Below are positions 1 through 10,074 of a stretch of DNA of 64,000 nt, piece after piece. Source of the DNA: Aliikangiella maris. GTDB taxonomy: Bacteria > Pseudomonadota > Gammaproteobacteria > Enterobacterales > Kangiellaceae. Each line of letters begins with the position of its first letter. The stretch's first letter is position 1. The notes under the pieces were generated by a model that did no database searches, was not told the origin of the DNA, and saw only the letters and a program-made list of their open reading frames with translations. The stretch lies in contig NZ_JBFDAH010000003.1 in the NCBI RefSeq assembly GCF_040719265.1, positions 97,361 through 161,360 of the forward strand. The letters are read 5' to 3'. Position numbers and translations under genes: made by a program.

Positions 1-2034
1 AAAACGTTGATTGTCAGACTTGGTTCTCTTTTCGGTAAATCCTTGCTCGCTACCAAAATCATAAGGATAGTTAGCACGAGCTATTCGAGCATAGTCATGA
101 TTATCGCTTGATGCGCGTTTAAAAATATCAGTACTATCTTGATTATCGGATATAGCCGCAGTTGGTTTATCGCTATTTTTTGCATTTACTTCCGTTGTAT
201 CGGCTTCGGTCACACCAGTTTCCAGTGAAGCATGACTTGCTACAGCCATCTCATCAAAGTTTTGGTAATCATCCGTTACCCGCTTTACTGTAGATGGGCT
301 TGGAGCCCCCACTACCGCTTGCTTAAAAAACAAATTAATGTTTTTTGCAGTTGGTTCGCTAAGCTGCCCCTTTAGAATATTGGCCAGTGCAGGTGAAGTT
401 GATAAACGGCTGGCTTTTTCATTGCCCAACAAAGCTTGACGCAAACGATATGATTCAGCCTGTAACTGCATAAAGCCCGAGTCCAGGTGATCATTAGTTT
501 TTTCAATTTGCTCAGTGTAATGTTTAGCTAAATGAATTAGCCCCTTAAATTTTTGTTTCATCAGAATCGATGGGTGGAATTGCTTTTTTTCCTGATCAGA
601 CCAAAAGTTCATATTTTTATCAATCCAATCATATAGGTTTTGCAAAATATCAAGCGTCTGCTGTGAAAACTTTTCATCATCATTCAGTTGATAATCATCA
701 ACTATCACATTCGGGTCTGATTCATCAGGCAACGCTTCATTGTCCTGTTCGGTGAAAATAATGATATTTTGCGGATCAATCATGCCTTGTACAATCTGAG
801 CCATTTGCTGAATTTGCAAACGATGCTCTTTTTCTATCTTGATTTTAGCCACAAGCTTTTTTAACGTTTGAATAAAAACCGGATCAACGGTTTCGCCGAA
901 TAACAATTCTGCTTCATAAAAAGCTTGTGGAACTGGTACATAAATTTTTACACGGTCGGGCTGATAAAGGTCAAAGCAATTTAATGATGCGCAGGCTTCT
1001 AGAATCACTTCCACTTCTTCAATTGGTACTGGCGCCGCTTCAATTCGAAACTGACTAGGAAAGAACTCACACACTCGATTTTCAAAGTCAACGGCATCTC
1101 TCGGTAAAAAACCCATCGGAGGCAAGTAGCGAAAATGCGCAATGGCAGGATAAATTGATTGTTGCTCATTAATTAATGTTTGCAAATGCTCAGTAAATCC
1201 CTGAATTCTCGCCTGCCACAGAAAAGGTGTGCCATTCTGCCAATTTTTGGGCATTACACTCAGTGGCGCTCCCCCTTGGCGAATCACTGCAAAACGATCA
1301 ATAAAAGCAACTTCTCCGCCAGGTAAAATCTGACTTAATCCAAGCGGAACACCGATTTCTTCCCAAGGCGCAATAAAAGAAGGGTCATTTTGTTGCTTTT
1401 GATAAATCAGATAACTAAGCGTATTTCTCAGTAATGCCGGTTCAACATCTGGTAATGGTGCGAATGATTCAGGCCACGGAAACCATAACAGGCGCGCACC
1501 ATCGGTGTAAAGCTGATCATCAAAAGCATAGCTTTCGACATCTTGTTGACAAGTATTATTCCGATCAACCAGCATATCTTCTGCTTTTATCGGCTGTAAT
1601 AAAAAAATACCGACACCTTCGATAACCTGCTCAATAGATTCAGGTGAGTTGACTGACGGTATTTGATTAACAGCAATCTGACGGCGCTGATTGACTGCGA
1701 TATCATCGCCATAATGGGTAACACCAATACCGGCTGTTAATTCAATATGCCAGATATCTTGCAGACTTTCGTCCGCTTGTCTGACAGGCAATAATCGGGC
1801 AGAAAGCGTTAACCCATCGATAATACCCGCAGACAACTGACGACCAAATAACGCCAGATGTTGATCGTGATGCTTCACTTCAATATCCATGGCAGCTTTA
1901 GTCAGTGTTCGTCCACTCACATAATTTAGTCGCCGCAAAGTAATTTCGTTACTGGCCAATCGATTAGATATTTCTGGTACAACGTCAATCACCCGTTCAG
2001 AATCCAACCACTGTGGCACCTTGTGCAAGCTCAT
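1..2034 (-). CDS. eCIS-associated protein, third of three tandem paralogues (3' end outside window)
   Basis: I read an open frame of 678 codons from ATG 2034 to base 1 with no stop, so the protein is C-terminally incomplete. The start overlaps the stop of the upstream gene as ATGA, which indicates translational coupling. Residues 35-52 (NYVSGRTLTKAAMD), 68-78 (AGIIDGLTLS) and 97-114 (LTAGIGVTHYGDDIAV) form a module that also occurs at the N-termini of the two genes before it. The middle part mentions no known enzyme motif and the last ~150 visible residues are Ser/Thr/Asp/Asn rich and look disordered. I do not recognise a named family. As the last visible gene of a contractile injection operon it is probably a baseplate-periphery or fibre-related structural protein (inference). 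Confidence 0.75.
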   Translation of the reverse strand, partial: MSLHKVPQWLDSERVIDVVPEISNRLASNEITLRRLNYVSGRTLTKAAMDIEVKHHDQHLALFGRQLSAGIIDGLTLSARLLPVRQADESLQDIWHIELTAGIGVTHYGDDIAVNQRRQIAVNQIPSVNSPESIEQVIEGVGIFLLQPIKAEDMLVDRNNTCQQDVESYAFDDQLYTDGARLLWFPWPESFAPLPDVEPALLRNTLSYLIYQKQQNDPSFIAPWEEIGVPLGLSQILPGGEVAFIDRFAVIRQGGAPLSVMPKNWQNGTPFLWQARIQGFTEHLQTLINEQQSIYPAIAHFRYLPPMGFLPRDAVDFENRVCEFFPSQFRIEAAPVPIEEVEVILEACASLNCFDLYQPDRVKIYVPVPQAFYEAELLFGETVDPVFIQTLKKLVAKIKIEKEHRLQIQQMAQIVQGMIDPQNIIIFTEQDNEALPDESDPNVIVDDYQLNDDEKFSQQTLDILQNLYDWIDKNMNFWSDQEKKQFHPSILMKQKFKGLIHLAKHYTEQIEKTNDHLDSGFMQLQAESYRLRQALLGNEKASRLSTSPALANILKGQLSEPTAKNINLFFKQAVVGAPSPSTVKRVTDDYQNFDEMAVASHASLETGVTEADTTEVNAKNSDKPTAAISDNQDSTDIFKRASSDNHDYARIARANYPYDFGSEQGFTEKRTKSDNQRF

Positions 2035-3908
2035 TGTTGTAATTCCTTCATTTTACTTTTAATAAATTTTGCCAAAGTGGTTGGTGTTTGTGGTTTATCA
2101 CCACTGACTCTGGATTTAATTTCTTCCGCAAAGTTGATCAAGGATTCTTCTGGTAAATGTTGCGCAACATAATCTAGTTCGGGGGTACTCTTACTCAAGG
2201 CCAGTGCAATTGTTGCTTGTTGGTCTAATTGCATCATGGGTTCTATTTTACGAATCCCTTCGCCAACATTTTGTTGGGTAAAGCGATCATTGATTCGATT
2301 AACAGCTTGTTCACTCAATCTTTTTTCTGCTTTATACTCAAGTAACGCACTGCGCATTAATAATTCTGACTGTGTAAACTTAGGTATAGTTAATAGGCGC
2401 ACCATATTCATGTCGGCAGCAGCGCTACCTTTTATTTTTAAATGGACAAAATCATCATATAATCCCAAATCAGTTAAGTAACGACGCATTTCAGTTTCGT
2501 CGCCGAATTCATCGGCTAGAATATTAACAGCTTTACCGGCAACCTCTTCCTTGTAGCTTAAATGCCTACGCCGAACAAACCAGATGTTTTCATGCACACC
2601 AAGTAAACTTTGCCAGTCAACTTCATTGAGTTGTGCAATCACATTATCTGATGGCTGAATATACTCGGGTAGCTTACGCTGAATTTTACTTAATCGTTCT
2701 CTAGGTGACATTGTTGATACAGCTCGTTCAATGCGTGTTTTGTTTAATATTTTTGCGGGCACCTGTTTTTTGAGGCTGTTTAAAACACTATTAAACTGAA
2801 TTCGTGGTACAGGTATTAAAATCATCACTGCCGTCGCATCAATTTGCTTTGCGTCGGCATCCAATTCAATTGGTGGTAGTAATAGACTTTCTTCAATAAG
2901 CGGAGCGACTTCATCATCAGGAATCACCGAGATTTCCACATCCATTTTGTCAGGGAAAAAATATTGGGTGCTGGATTGGATATCAATACAGGCGGTTGGC
3001 ATTTGTCCAGCTGATGGTAATGACAAAAAATAATCACTTGCCGCAAATCGCGAATCATTACTGCCACGCTGTTGTAAAATATCAAAATACATTTGTTGAT
3101 ATTGTTTAAAATGCGCATGACGCAGTCCGCGAGGCGCAATTCCTAAACCGAGGACATCACTAAATGCACTACCCATTTCTCGCCGAGCCAAATGATTATC
3201 GATCCACTTTATCAGTCCATTATTAATTTGGATCAATGCTAGTGGTAACGTATTTGGTGGAATTTCAAGTGATTCCTGTCGATTAAACAAGCTATCTGCT
3301 AACTGCGCTCTGACCGATGCACCATTGGCAAAGTGGCTGAAGTTCTGTTTTATTTCGATCAGACTAAGTGCGGTTGCTTCAATAATATCACCATCATGAA
3401 ACTGACGTTTTTCGCCGATATTGTCTGGATACGCAGCAATAGGATTAGCGGTATATTCCAATGGTCTAAGTACCACCAAATAAATGCCATTTAAACTGCG
3501 CAGAGGTGCTTTGGGTGACTGGCTTAATCCTAACTTAATATTTAATTGGCGAATGTGAGTAATGTTACTCAATTGAATATTAAGTAGCTGGGCAATAACC
3601 ACTCGCTCCCCCTGTTCAGTCACCCCAAATCCCGGTGTGATAGTTAGGCGATTATTTTCTCCATCCATACTCACCATTAATCCTTCTACCACGCCGGTAC
3701 CGGTGGCAATTGACAAGTCAGCTTGGCGTGTCAAAAAATATTCTGTCTGTCGATTAAAGTCAGCCGCTCGAGCAAAACGCCCGTCAAACCATAGCGGCCG
3801 AACACGTTGTGAATCGAGAAAAACGGTGTTGGCAGCGTTTAGCGAGGTAAGTTCATCAATATCAATTTTCTCGCGCTTTGAGTGGTATTTATCAATTGCC
3901 ATAGTCAT
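2031..3908 (-). CDS. eCIS-associated protein, second tandem paralogue, 625 aa
   Basis: The start is a TAATG overlap with the stop of the upstream gene, preceded by GGGAGA. Residues 41-58 (FDGRFARAADFNRQTEYF), 70-79 (GTGVVEGLMV) and 88-105 (LTITPGFGVTEQGERVVI) repeat the module seen in both neighbouring genes. The remaining ~500 residues are mixed alpha/beta with an Arg/Lys-rich helical stretch around residues 380-480. No signal peptide, membrane segment or catalytic motif is visible. It follows the gpJ/gpI-like baseplate genes in the same operon, so a role as an accessory baseplate or fibre-attachment protein is the best inference. The family name is unknown to me. Confidence 0.8.
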   Translation of the reverse strand: MTMAIDKYHSKREKIDIDELTSLNAANTVFLDSQRVRPLWFDGRFARAADFNRQTEYFLTRQADLSIATGTGVVEGLMVSMDGENNRLTITPGFGVTEQGERVVIAQLLNIQLSNITHIRQLNIKLGLSQSPKAPLRSLNGIYLVVLRPLEYTANPIAAYPDNIGEKRQFHDGDIIEATALSLIEIKQNFSHFANGASVRAQLADSLFNRQESLEIPPNTLPLALIQINNGLIKWIDNHLARREMGSAFSDVLGLGIAPRGLRHAHFKQYQQMYFDILQQRGSNDSRFAASDYFLSLPSAGQMPTACIDIQSSTQYFFPDKMDVEISVIPDDEVAPLIEESLLLPPIELDADAKQIDATAVMILIPVPRIQFNSVLNSLKKQVPAKILNKTRIERAVSTMSPRERLSKIQRKLPEYIQPSDNVIAQLNEVDWQSLLGVHENIWFVRRRHLSYKEEVAGKAVNILADEFGDETEMRRYLTDLGLYDDFVHLKIKGSAAADMNMVRLLTIPKFTQSELLMRSALLEYKAEKRLSEQAVNRINDRFTQQNVGEGIRKIEPMMQLDQQATIALALSKSTPELDYVAQHLPEESLINFAEEIKSRVSGDKPQTPTTLAKFIKSKMKELQQ

Positions 3909-4765
3909 TATTCTCCCGCTTGTTGAATCCAGCTCAGTTCATGAGTTGAATAAACAAACCTTCTCAGTTGATTATCAAAGTGAATTGATAAAGAATCGTT
4001 GTAAGTCACAGGTTCAGTCGTTGCGGGAATGCGCAATCGAGCTAAAAAAACTTCACTGCCATCTTGATCTTGCAAGTGTTCCTGATCTTTGTTGAGCTGA
4101 CCATCGATGGTGCTCCACTGTGTATTTTCACGCCAGCCAAAATCAAGTTTAAAGTTTTCAACTGCCGACTTTCTTTGTAGTTTAGAATTTCCGGTTAAAT
4201 CAGCAATACCTTTGTTAGGCACAGGAATATTTTCAATACCATCATCACGAATACGTAATTCCAATTTGAAAGCATCACGCATTCTGGCAAAGGTAAATGC
4301 ATCAGTTACCTCTTGATTGCCATGACTGAACGCAGGTGTTTTACCACGTTCACAAATTGCAAACTTAATAAATAAATCGACAACGATACCTGCGGGTATT
4401 TCCCCGTCTGCTTCTCGAAAAGCTTGTGACATTCGCGTGAGTCCCAAGCTGGATTGCAGTTGTGCATTGAACCAGTCAGCAATATTGAGGCAGTAATTTT
4501 GAGGAACTTCGATCATACGCCCAAGACGATCAATTGCCAGTCCTGGCTCGATCACTAAAGTGGTAATATCATCAGGCTTTTCTCGAACCTTTAATCCCGC
4601 AACCGTACCTGAACCATGCAAATAAGCGAGTAATCTTGAAAGCCTTCCGCGGTGATATGTTTGCTCTGCTTTAAAATCTACTTCATCGAGCAGCACGCCG
4701 TTTTCATAGTTCACCCGGTCAGGGGGGATATTGTGCATTAGCGGATCATCAAAACGTACACTCAT
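3908..4765 (-). CDS. eCIS-associated protein, first tandem paralogue, 285 aa
   Basis: The ATG at 4765 has GGAG seven bases upstream. This is the shortest and clearest version of a module shared by three consecutive genes: NYENGVLLDEVDFKAEQ at 19-35, GSGTVAGLKV at 51-60 and IEPGLAIDRLGRMIEVP at 72-88. The rest is a beta-rich domain ending in an aromatic/positively charged tail. There are no transmembrane segments. Its place immediately after the gpI-like gene suggests a baseplate-associated structural component. The role is inferred from context only. Confidence 0.8.
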   Translation of the reverse strand: MSVRFDDPLMHNIPPDRVNYENGVLLDEVDFKAEQTYHRGRLSRLLAYLHGSGTVAGLKVREKPDDITTLVIEPGLAIDRLGRMIEVPQNYCLNIADWFNAQLQSSLGLTRMSQAFREADGEIPAGIVVDLFIKFAICERGKTPAFSHGNQEVTDAFTFARMRDAFKLELRIRDDGIENIPVPNKGIADLTGNSKLQRKSAVENFKLDFGWRENTQWSTIDGQLNKDQEHLQDQDGSEVFLARLRIPATTEPVTYNDSLSIHFDNQLRRFVYSTHELSWIQQAGE

Positions 4766-4801
4766 TGGTTTACTCCGTAATTTTACAAGCTGTAAAGCAC
4801 G

Positions 4802-4833
4802 AATCGCTCTTCTGACTGTTTAAGAGAGCGATT
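4802..4833 (-). other. Intercistronic hairpin inside the eCIS operon
   Basis: AATCGCTCT at 4802-4810 is the exact reverse complement of AGAGCGATT at 4825-4833, with a 14-base loop. It lies in the only sizeable gap (74 bases) between the gpI-like gene and the three paralogues, and no T-run follows it on the minus strand. This suggests an RNA-processing or partial attenuation element rather than a full terminator. Confidence 0.45.
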
Positions 4834-4839
4834 AAATCT

Positions 4840-7359
4840 TTACATTAATCGCTCATCAACGCTTGGCTGACGAATAATCTGACCATCAGCACCAAAATAA
4901 AAATCATCTAGTTTTGCGGGTTGAAGTCCCGGTTCAGGTTTTAAGTAGGTATCTACACCAACCAGACTATACAATCCCACAATAAGTGGTTGGCTGGCTT
5001 CAAGTACTCGAGTTTGAATATGTGCAGGTGCTTCTAGCGATACTACTTTTCTAATCAGTTTAAAAATTGCCTCAGGTTTTTGTCGGTGCACTAAAATTGT
5101 AATTCGATTAGCCAATCGCGCGAAAAATTCGATAACGGCACTTTTTTCACGTCGATTAATCAACATACTGGCATCGAATAATGCCAACAGTTCTTGTTCA
5201 ATCTGATTATTCGCTAAAGCTGTTTCACCAAGAAAAAAGGTATCTCCCAAATAAGAATTAGCACTAGTAATACTGTTCATCATTAAGGGATCAAACTTTT
5301 CTTCTAAATCAATACCTATAATCGTGGCAAAAGTCCGTCTAAGTTTGAAGTCTTCCAAAATAACCAGTTCGCCCCGTTCGACCATGCCACCCGTTGCAAT
5401 ATTTAATGCCAGCGATAATCCTGCATAAGTACCACGTATTCGATAAAGCGGCATCGCCTGTTTTATCATGTTACGTCGCTGCGCCGTATTGACACCTTGT
5501 TCAATACTTAAACCAACCCAATTTGCCAGCCAGTCTAATGACTCGGCAGGTACAGTATCCGGATTAGTCACTAAATGTGCATGGGCAATGCGGTCTTCTA
5601 GTGGTGTTAATACACTTTCAAATAGGCTCAGGTAACGCTGTAAAAAATCGCTACCACTCGCGCTCCCAGTTTCATCTGCTTTTTCACCAAAAAGTGTTTC
5701 TTGATAAATTTCAGGTAAGTAATGTTTCAAATAAGAAAACCGCGGTGAATAAATACGAATGGCCGCTATTTCCGGTGAAGCTTGTCCATTACCAAACAAC
5801 TCCACTTTCACCTTTAGAAAACGCCCTTTGAGCTCTCTTACTCGGCGCCCTGTACGCTGAACCAGTAAGGTAAATAATCCACTTTGTTCTGGTTGATGCT
5901 GACAATAAAGTAAACTTTTATTTGATGGAGATTCAGATACCATCGTACAAAATGCTGCTTTAGGAATTTGTTGAATCGCAGCAGTCGAAAAATGATTCAA
6001 GGTATGAATATGTGCAGGCAGTTGCTCAGCTGGTAATTGAGTAAACGCAGGCACATAGCCGAAGTCGTGAGGAAATGCTTGAGCGACATCAAATGCCAGT
6101 TGCTCATCGCTGGCCATCAACCAAATACGAATGCCTGTTTCGGGTGGGATTTTTGCTTCAATGTAAATTCTATGCCAGCAAGTTGCAGGCTGTTGGCTAT
6201 CGAAGTTTTGCAACAAACTGGCAGAACCCGATTTTGCCAGATTGGGTTTTGAAAGCGCAAATAGTGGCTTTATATTTAACCGTTCATTACCAGCCAAATA
6301 ATAGGCTGGTGAAATCAGACTATGAGCAAACGGATAATTTTGGGTTAATCCTTGCTGGGTATTATTGGGTTGATCACTCACAACTAATGGATAATGAGCC
6401 CCTAAAGCTTGAAGCGCAATACCAGAATGTTCAATCTGATTAATCGGAGGCAGTTCGTAAACCACCGCTTCACCATAATCAACAAATTTTACTGCCCATA
6501 AATGATTTTTAACAAATGATAAAGAAATAGGCGCTTTCGCAGCAAGCAACTCAACCGGTGCAGACAGACCCGAAGCGGTAATAAAAATAATATAAGCATT
6601 AGCTAAATCATCATCAGGCCAGATTAAAATGCCAACTTCACCACGGTTATTCGACGCCATCGCAACAATTTGATGAGCGGGATTAAACTGACGCGATGTA
6701 TCTTTAACAATCTGACAGGGTTGTTCATTCTCATCGCAAGGTCGTTCAATACCTGGATTGTAATTAGTATTTGGTCGGTTTAAGTGCGTATGGGAAAACG
6801 GCTTTATCAGTAATTGTGGTTGAGAATGATGCTGATGATACTCAGCCGTACGATTAATTATTTTGTACAGCTGCTGAGACTGTCTGTCTAAAATCCAGCC
6901 CCCACCCTCAGGTAATAATGCCAGTAAATCTGCTTGTGCTAAATCGGGTAAATTTAAAATAATCTGCTGGTTGCTGTCTGCCGGATTAATCAGTCGCAGT
7001 TCGTCAGGTTGTGCTTGCAGTTTCACAATGGCATATAAAGCGCCATCAGGACTCATTGCGATATCGACAAAGGTTAATTGTTCATCATTGATTAACTCAT
7101 AAGCATCAGGTAGCGCACCCGCAACCAAAATTCGATGTCGCAGTTCATCAACATAGGCAAAATGCCCCAAGCTATCTACTGTACTAGTGGGTAAATTAAA
7201 TGCATTTCTCGCGGCAACTCTATCGGCAGGAAATTCTCGATTTGCACGCGTCGATAATAATTGCAATACACGCTTATCATCATCCCATTCAGTCTCATAC
7301 AATTCGGTTAGTTGCTCGCCACGGGCAATCATCCAAAAAGGTAATCCATTGGCATCCAT
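4840..7359 (-). CDS. Baseplate/tail protein I-like (Pvc12/Afp12-like), 839 aa
   Basis: A tail-protein-I type domain occupies roughly residues 540-740: YSPRFSYLKHYLPEIYQ opens it, and LQRYLSLFESVLTPLEDRI, WLANWVGLSIEQGV and RIRGTYAGLSLALNIATGG follow. The first ~530 residues are a large beta-rich region with repeated short strands, as expected of a propeller or peripheral baseplate domain; I cannot name it. In Afp/PVC particles the equivalent protein forms baseplate wedges with the gpJ-like protein. An in-frame ATG at 7365 sits only two bases after GGAG; the ATG at 7359, which overlaps the upstream stop as TAATG with eight-base spacing, is the better start. Confidence 0.85.
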   Translation of the reverse strand: MDANGLPFWMIARGEQLTELYETEWDDDKRVLQLLSTRANREFPADRVAARNAFNLPTSTVDSLGHFAYVDELRHRILVAGALPDAYELINDEQLTFVDIAMSPDGALYAIVKLQAQPDELRLINPADSNQQIILNLPDLAQADLLALLPEGGGWILDRQSQQLYKIINRTAEYHQHHSQPQLLIKPFSHTHLNRPNTNYNPGIERPCDENEQPCQIVKDTSRQFNPAHQIVAMASNNRGEVGILIWPDDDLANAYIIFITASGLSAPVELLAAKAPISLSFVKNHLWAVKFVDYGEAVVYELPPINQIEHSGIALQALGAHYPLVVSDQPNNTQQGLTQNYPFAHSLISPAYYLAGNERLNIKPLFALSKPNLAKSGSASLLQNFDSQQPATCWHRIYIEAKIPPETGIRIWLMASDEQLAFDVAQAFPHDFGYVPAFTQLPAEQLPAHIHTLNHFSTAAIQQIPKAAFCTMVSESPSNKSLLYCQHQPEQSGLFTLLVQRTGRRVRELKGRFLKVKVELFGNGQASPEIAAIRIYSPRFSYLKHYLPEIYQETLFGEKADETGSASGSDFLQRYLSLFESVLTPLEDRIAHAHLVTNPDTVPAESLDWLANWVGLSIEQGVNTAQRRNMIKQAMPLYRIRGTYAGLSLALNIATGGMVERGELVILEDFKLRRTFATIIGIDLEEKFDPLMMNSITSANSYLGDTFFLGETALANNQIEQELLALFDASMLINRREKSAVIEFFARLANRITILVHRQKPEAIFKLIRKVVSLEAPAHIQTRVLEASQPLIVGLYSLVGVDTYLKPEPGLQPAKLDDFYFGADGQIIRQPSVDERLM

Positions 7360-9554
7360 TAACATATCTCCGGTACAACAGGAATGGGAATGCCTGGTAT
7401 TTGGTGATTATCAGATTCCGAATCAACACTCGTTGCAGCGGTCAGTCCGTCATCAACAATCACGCTATTAAGTTCGGGTAATTGCCAACTTGATAAAGTA
7501 ATACGCTGGGTTTTATTTTCACCAATTTGATCAACTATCACCCAAGCTTGTTGTGCGTTTAGCACAAATAAATTGATATCATTAACCGTGAGTACTCCCG
7601 ACACTCTAGCCACAACAACTTCCAATTCTTGACTGTTAACTGTTTGTCCTAGTGGCCATCCGGTTTGTTCTCGACCTCCGGGTGTTAATGGCCATAAATA
7701 ATCACGTAGTGCATCTCTAACTTGTTGTAATACTTCATCTCGGGCATAACCATCTTGATACGAAATCGCCACACTTAAACTCAATGCAACATATTCAACA
7801 CCTATCACATAAAGCTCAACGCCCAAAGGTCGTCGCGGTTCGAGGAAAGCATGGACCTGCTCGAGTATATTGCGATCGGGCCGAGGATTGGGCGCGGTGT
7901 GTAAATTGGCTTTGGGTAGCACGGCCACACTAATCACGCCTGGAATATTTTGCAACCGCTGCTGCGGTTTAAAGCGCGGCAATACTTCAACTCGGCCAAT
8001 TTCAACACCCGGCGTATTCATTGCCAACCGTTGGTAGTCTTCTCGATTGACCGCGCGATCACCATGCTTTAAATAAGCAGGAATTCTTTTTTCGGCCTGG
8101 TCTAGCGTTTCAGCATTGCGGCCACCAGTCGTTGCAACTGGCTGGATTATTTTAATTCCCGGAAAAGCAATCGCTGATAAATTATTGGCCGCCAGATTCC
8201 CTTGCTCTCCTCCTCCCGCTCGCATATATTTAACACGAATACGTCGATTAATTTCAGGTTGACGCCCGGTAATATTATTTCCAAATTTCACGATCCCTGC
8301 TTCACTATCTAAACTATAAACACGATCATCACGACCTGCGCTGGCTAAGAGATCAATTTGCTGGTAAGGCCGGAAACCATCGTTATTTTCTTCTACTTCA
8401 AGCTGTAAGCTGTTTTTATCGATAGAACCAGCAGGCAATTGAAATGCTTGATCAGAAAAACCATTGGCAACACCAACCACAATATTGTGATAAGATTTAA
8501 GTTGATCAATTGATATTGCATTAATACCTAGCCAGGAAACAGCTAACTGATGTGTTGGTTCACTTGGTTTGAGTCTAATCCAACCAAGTAGTTTTTGTGA
8601 AAGTTGTTCATCATCAATCCTTGGGGGTTTATCACCAACCCCTGCTCTAATATCTTGCTCCACATTATTCGCAGGTATCCCCCAGTCGTCACTATCAGGC
8701 AGTGCCAATTGAATAATACCAGCACGCGAAAAGTTTGCGGTGGTATCTAGACGTGTATCAAGAGTAAAATATTTTGGCTCGCCATTTTGTTGCAAATAAC
8801 GAGTAGTCATTTGCCATTGCCAAATTTCTCGCTGCTGTTGTTTTTTATGAATTCGCTCACCAAATTCGGGGACAAGCATTCGCGGTTGAAATCCAATATT
8901 TAGTAATCTTTCACCATGTGAACCTCTGGCTAGAGAATCAATTACCTCGTTTTTCATTGCCTGGTCATTAACCAATAAGGCAATCCATAAACAGCCATCA
9001 ACACTTTGCTGAATAACATCAATCCCTTTTCTGTCGGCTACACCATCGGCAAAGTATGGTGTGGCAATATAAGGACTGCCTTTATTAATGTTATATACCG
9101 ACTGCAACTCATCAACAACGCCTGATAAATTTGCCAATTCGTTATCATCAGGTTTGCGTTTTAAATAAACTTTGCCTTGAAGTGGCATAACACTGACTTC
9201 ATCACGTGTTTCAAAAGTAACCGGTCCAGGAACGCTGGTGTTTAATGGCACATTTATCGGTTGGCTTGCGGCTTGATTGGCCAAACTCAAACTCAATAAG
9301 CCTTTCGCTGGTGCCGCAGGAATCATGGGAATATTTAACAGCCTTAAAAATTCTAATCGTTGGCGTTCTGGAATTAAATTTGCACGATATAAAATGGTGT
9401 CGCCAAGCCAAGCAAATAAATCAATTAAAGTGCGTCCGGGATCGCCAATTCGGGGATTTGTCCACTCTGGAGTATGCCCTGGAATTTTAGCAAGCATCTC
9501 ATTGATCAGATCTTGTGCAGTTCTGTCATCCAGTTTTATTTTTGGAATGGACAT
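7359..9554 (-). CDS. Baseplate assembly protein J-like (Pvc11/Afp11-like), 731 aa
   Basis: The N-terminus (DRTAQDLINEMLAKIPG, then DPGRTLIDLFAWLGDTILYR at ~42-61) is typical of the large putative baseplate assembly proteins of tail-like systems, and the Baseplate_J core follows in the region RKQLN...AEKRIPAYLKHGDRAVNREDY. In contractile systems this protein polymerises around the spike to form the inner wedge. GGGAAG lies eight bases before the ATG. The gene is four bases from gp25 and overlaps the gpI-like gene, the usual gp25-gpJ-gpI order of eCIS and phage tails. Confidence 0.9.
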   Translation of the reverse strand: MSIPKIKLDDRTAQDLINEMLAKIPGHTPEWTNPRIGDPGRTLIDLFAWLGDTILYRANLIPERQRLEFLRLLNIPMIPAAPAKGLLSLSLANQAASQPINVPLNTSVPGPVTFETRDEVSVMPLQGKVYLKRKPDDNELANLSGVVDELQSVYNINKGSPYIATPYFADGVADRKGIDVIQQSVDGCLWIALLVNDQAMKNEVIDSLARGSHGERLLNIGFQPRMLVPEFGERIHKKQQQREIWQWQMTTRYLQQNGEPKYFTLDTRLDTTANFSRAGIIQLALPDSDDWGIPANNVEQDIRAGVGDKPPRIDDEQLSQKLLGWIRLKPSEPTHQLAVSWLGINAISIDQLKSYHNIVVGVANGFSDQAFQLPAGSIDKNSLQLEVEENNDGFRPYQQIDLLASAGRDDRVYSLDSEAGIVKFGNNITGRQPEINRRIRVKYMRAGGGEQGNLAANNLSAIAFPGIKIIQPVATTGGRNAETLDQAEKRIPAYLKHGDRAVNREDYQRLAMNTPGVEIGRVEVLPRFKPQQRLQNIPGVISVAVLPKANLHTAPNPRPDRNILEQVHAFLEPRRPLGVELYVIGVEYVALSLSVAISYQDGYARDEVLQQVRDALRDYLWPLTPGGREQTGWPLGQTVNSQELEVVVARVSGVLTVNDINLFVLNAQQAWVIVDQIGENKTQRITLSSWQLPELNSVIVDDGLTAATSVDSESDNHQIPGIPIPVVPEIC

Positions 9555-9558
9555 AAAA

Positions 9559-9957
9559 TTAACTTCCCAGATTCATGGTGAGTTTTACTTCTTCTCTTGT
9601 ACCGGTACGCTTAATGACATAGAAAATTTCAATTCTGATCGCATCGGGCTGCTCTTCGATTTCATTCACTAATACATTTTGTAATACGATACGAGGCTCC
9701 CATTGAGTTAACGAATCGACAATCGCATCTTGAATTCTTCTTCGAGTCACCAATTGATTTGGCTGGTGTAAAAAATTCTTAAGGCCCGCACCGAATTCCG
9801 CATGTAATAAAAGAGTACCTTTTACAGTAAGCAAAATTACTTTGATTGACTGTTTAATACTTTCTTCTAGTGTAGGGAAATGAAGTTCACCATTAACCGG
9901 AGTCACTAATAGGGGCCAGCCAATAGGTGCTTTTGGCAATCGATTTGATTGACTCAT
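9559..9957 (-). CDS. gp25/GPW-like baseplate wedge protein (Pvc9-like)
   Basis: At 132 residues this has the size of GPW/gp25 proteins. The signature is visible: an N-terminal P-x-GWPL stretch, then TLEESIKQSIKVILLTVKGT, LLHAEFGAGLKNFLHQP, RRRIQDAIVDSLTQWEPRI and a terminal beta pair. These wedge proteins tie the sheath initiator to the baseplate. It directly precedes the gpJ-like gene. A 117-base AT-rich gap separates it from the 523-residue gene upstream. Confidence 0.9.
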   Translation of the reverse strand: MSQSNRLPKAPIGWPLLVTPVNGELHFPTLEESIKQSIKVILLTVKGTLLLHAEFGAGLKNFLHQPNQLVTRRRIQDAIVDSLTQWEPRIVLQNVLVNEIEEQPDAIRIEIFYVIKRTGTREEVKLTMNLGS

Positions 9958-10074
9958 TAGTATTGGTTCCTTTTGGTTAAAATATTATGCATGTTTTAAT
10001 CTTATTCATGTTTACTTTTTTATTTTTTTACTGAATTTATTCGTTATTTAACATATTGTTCACCTGGCTTGTAA

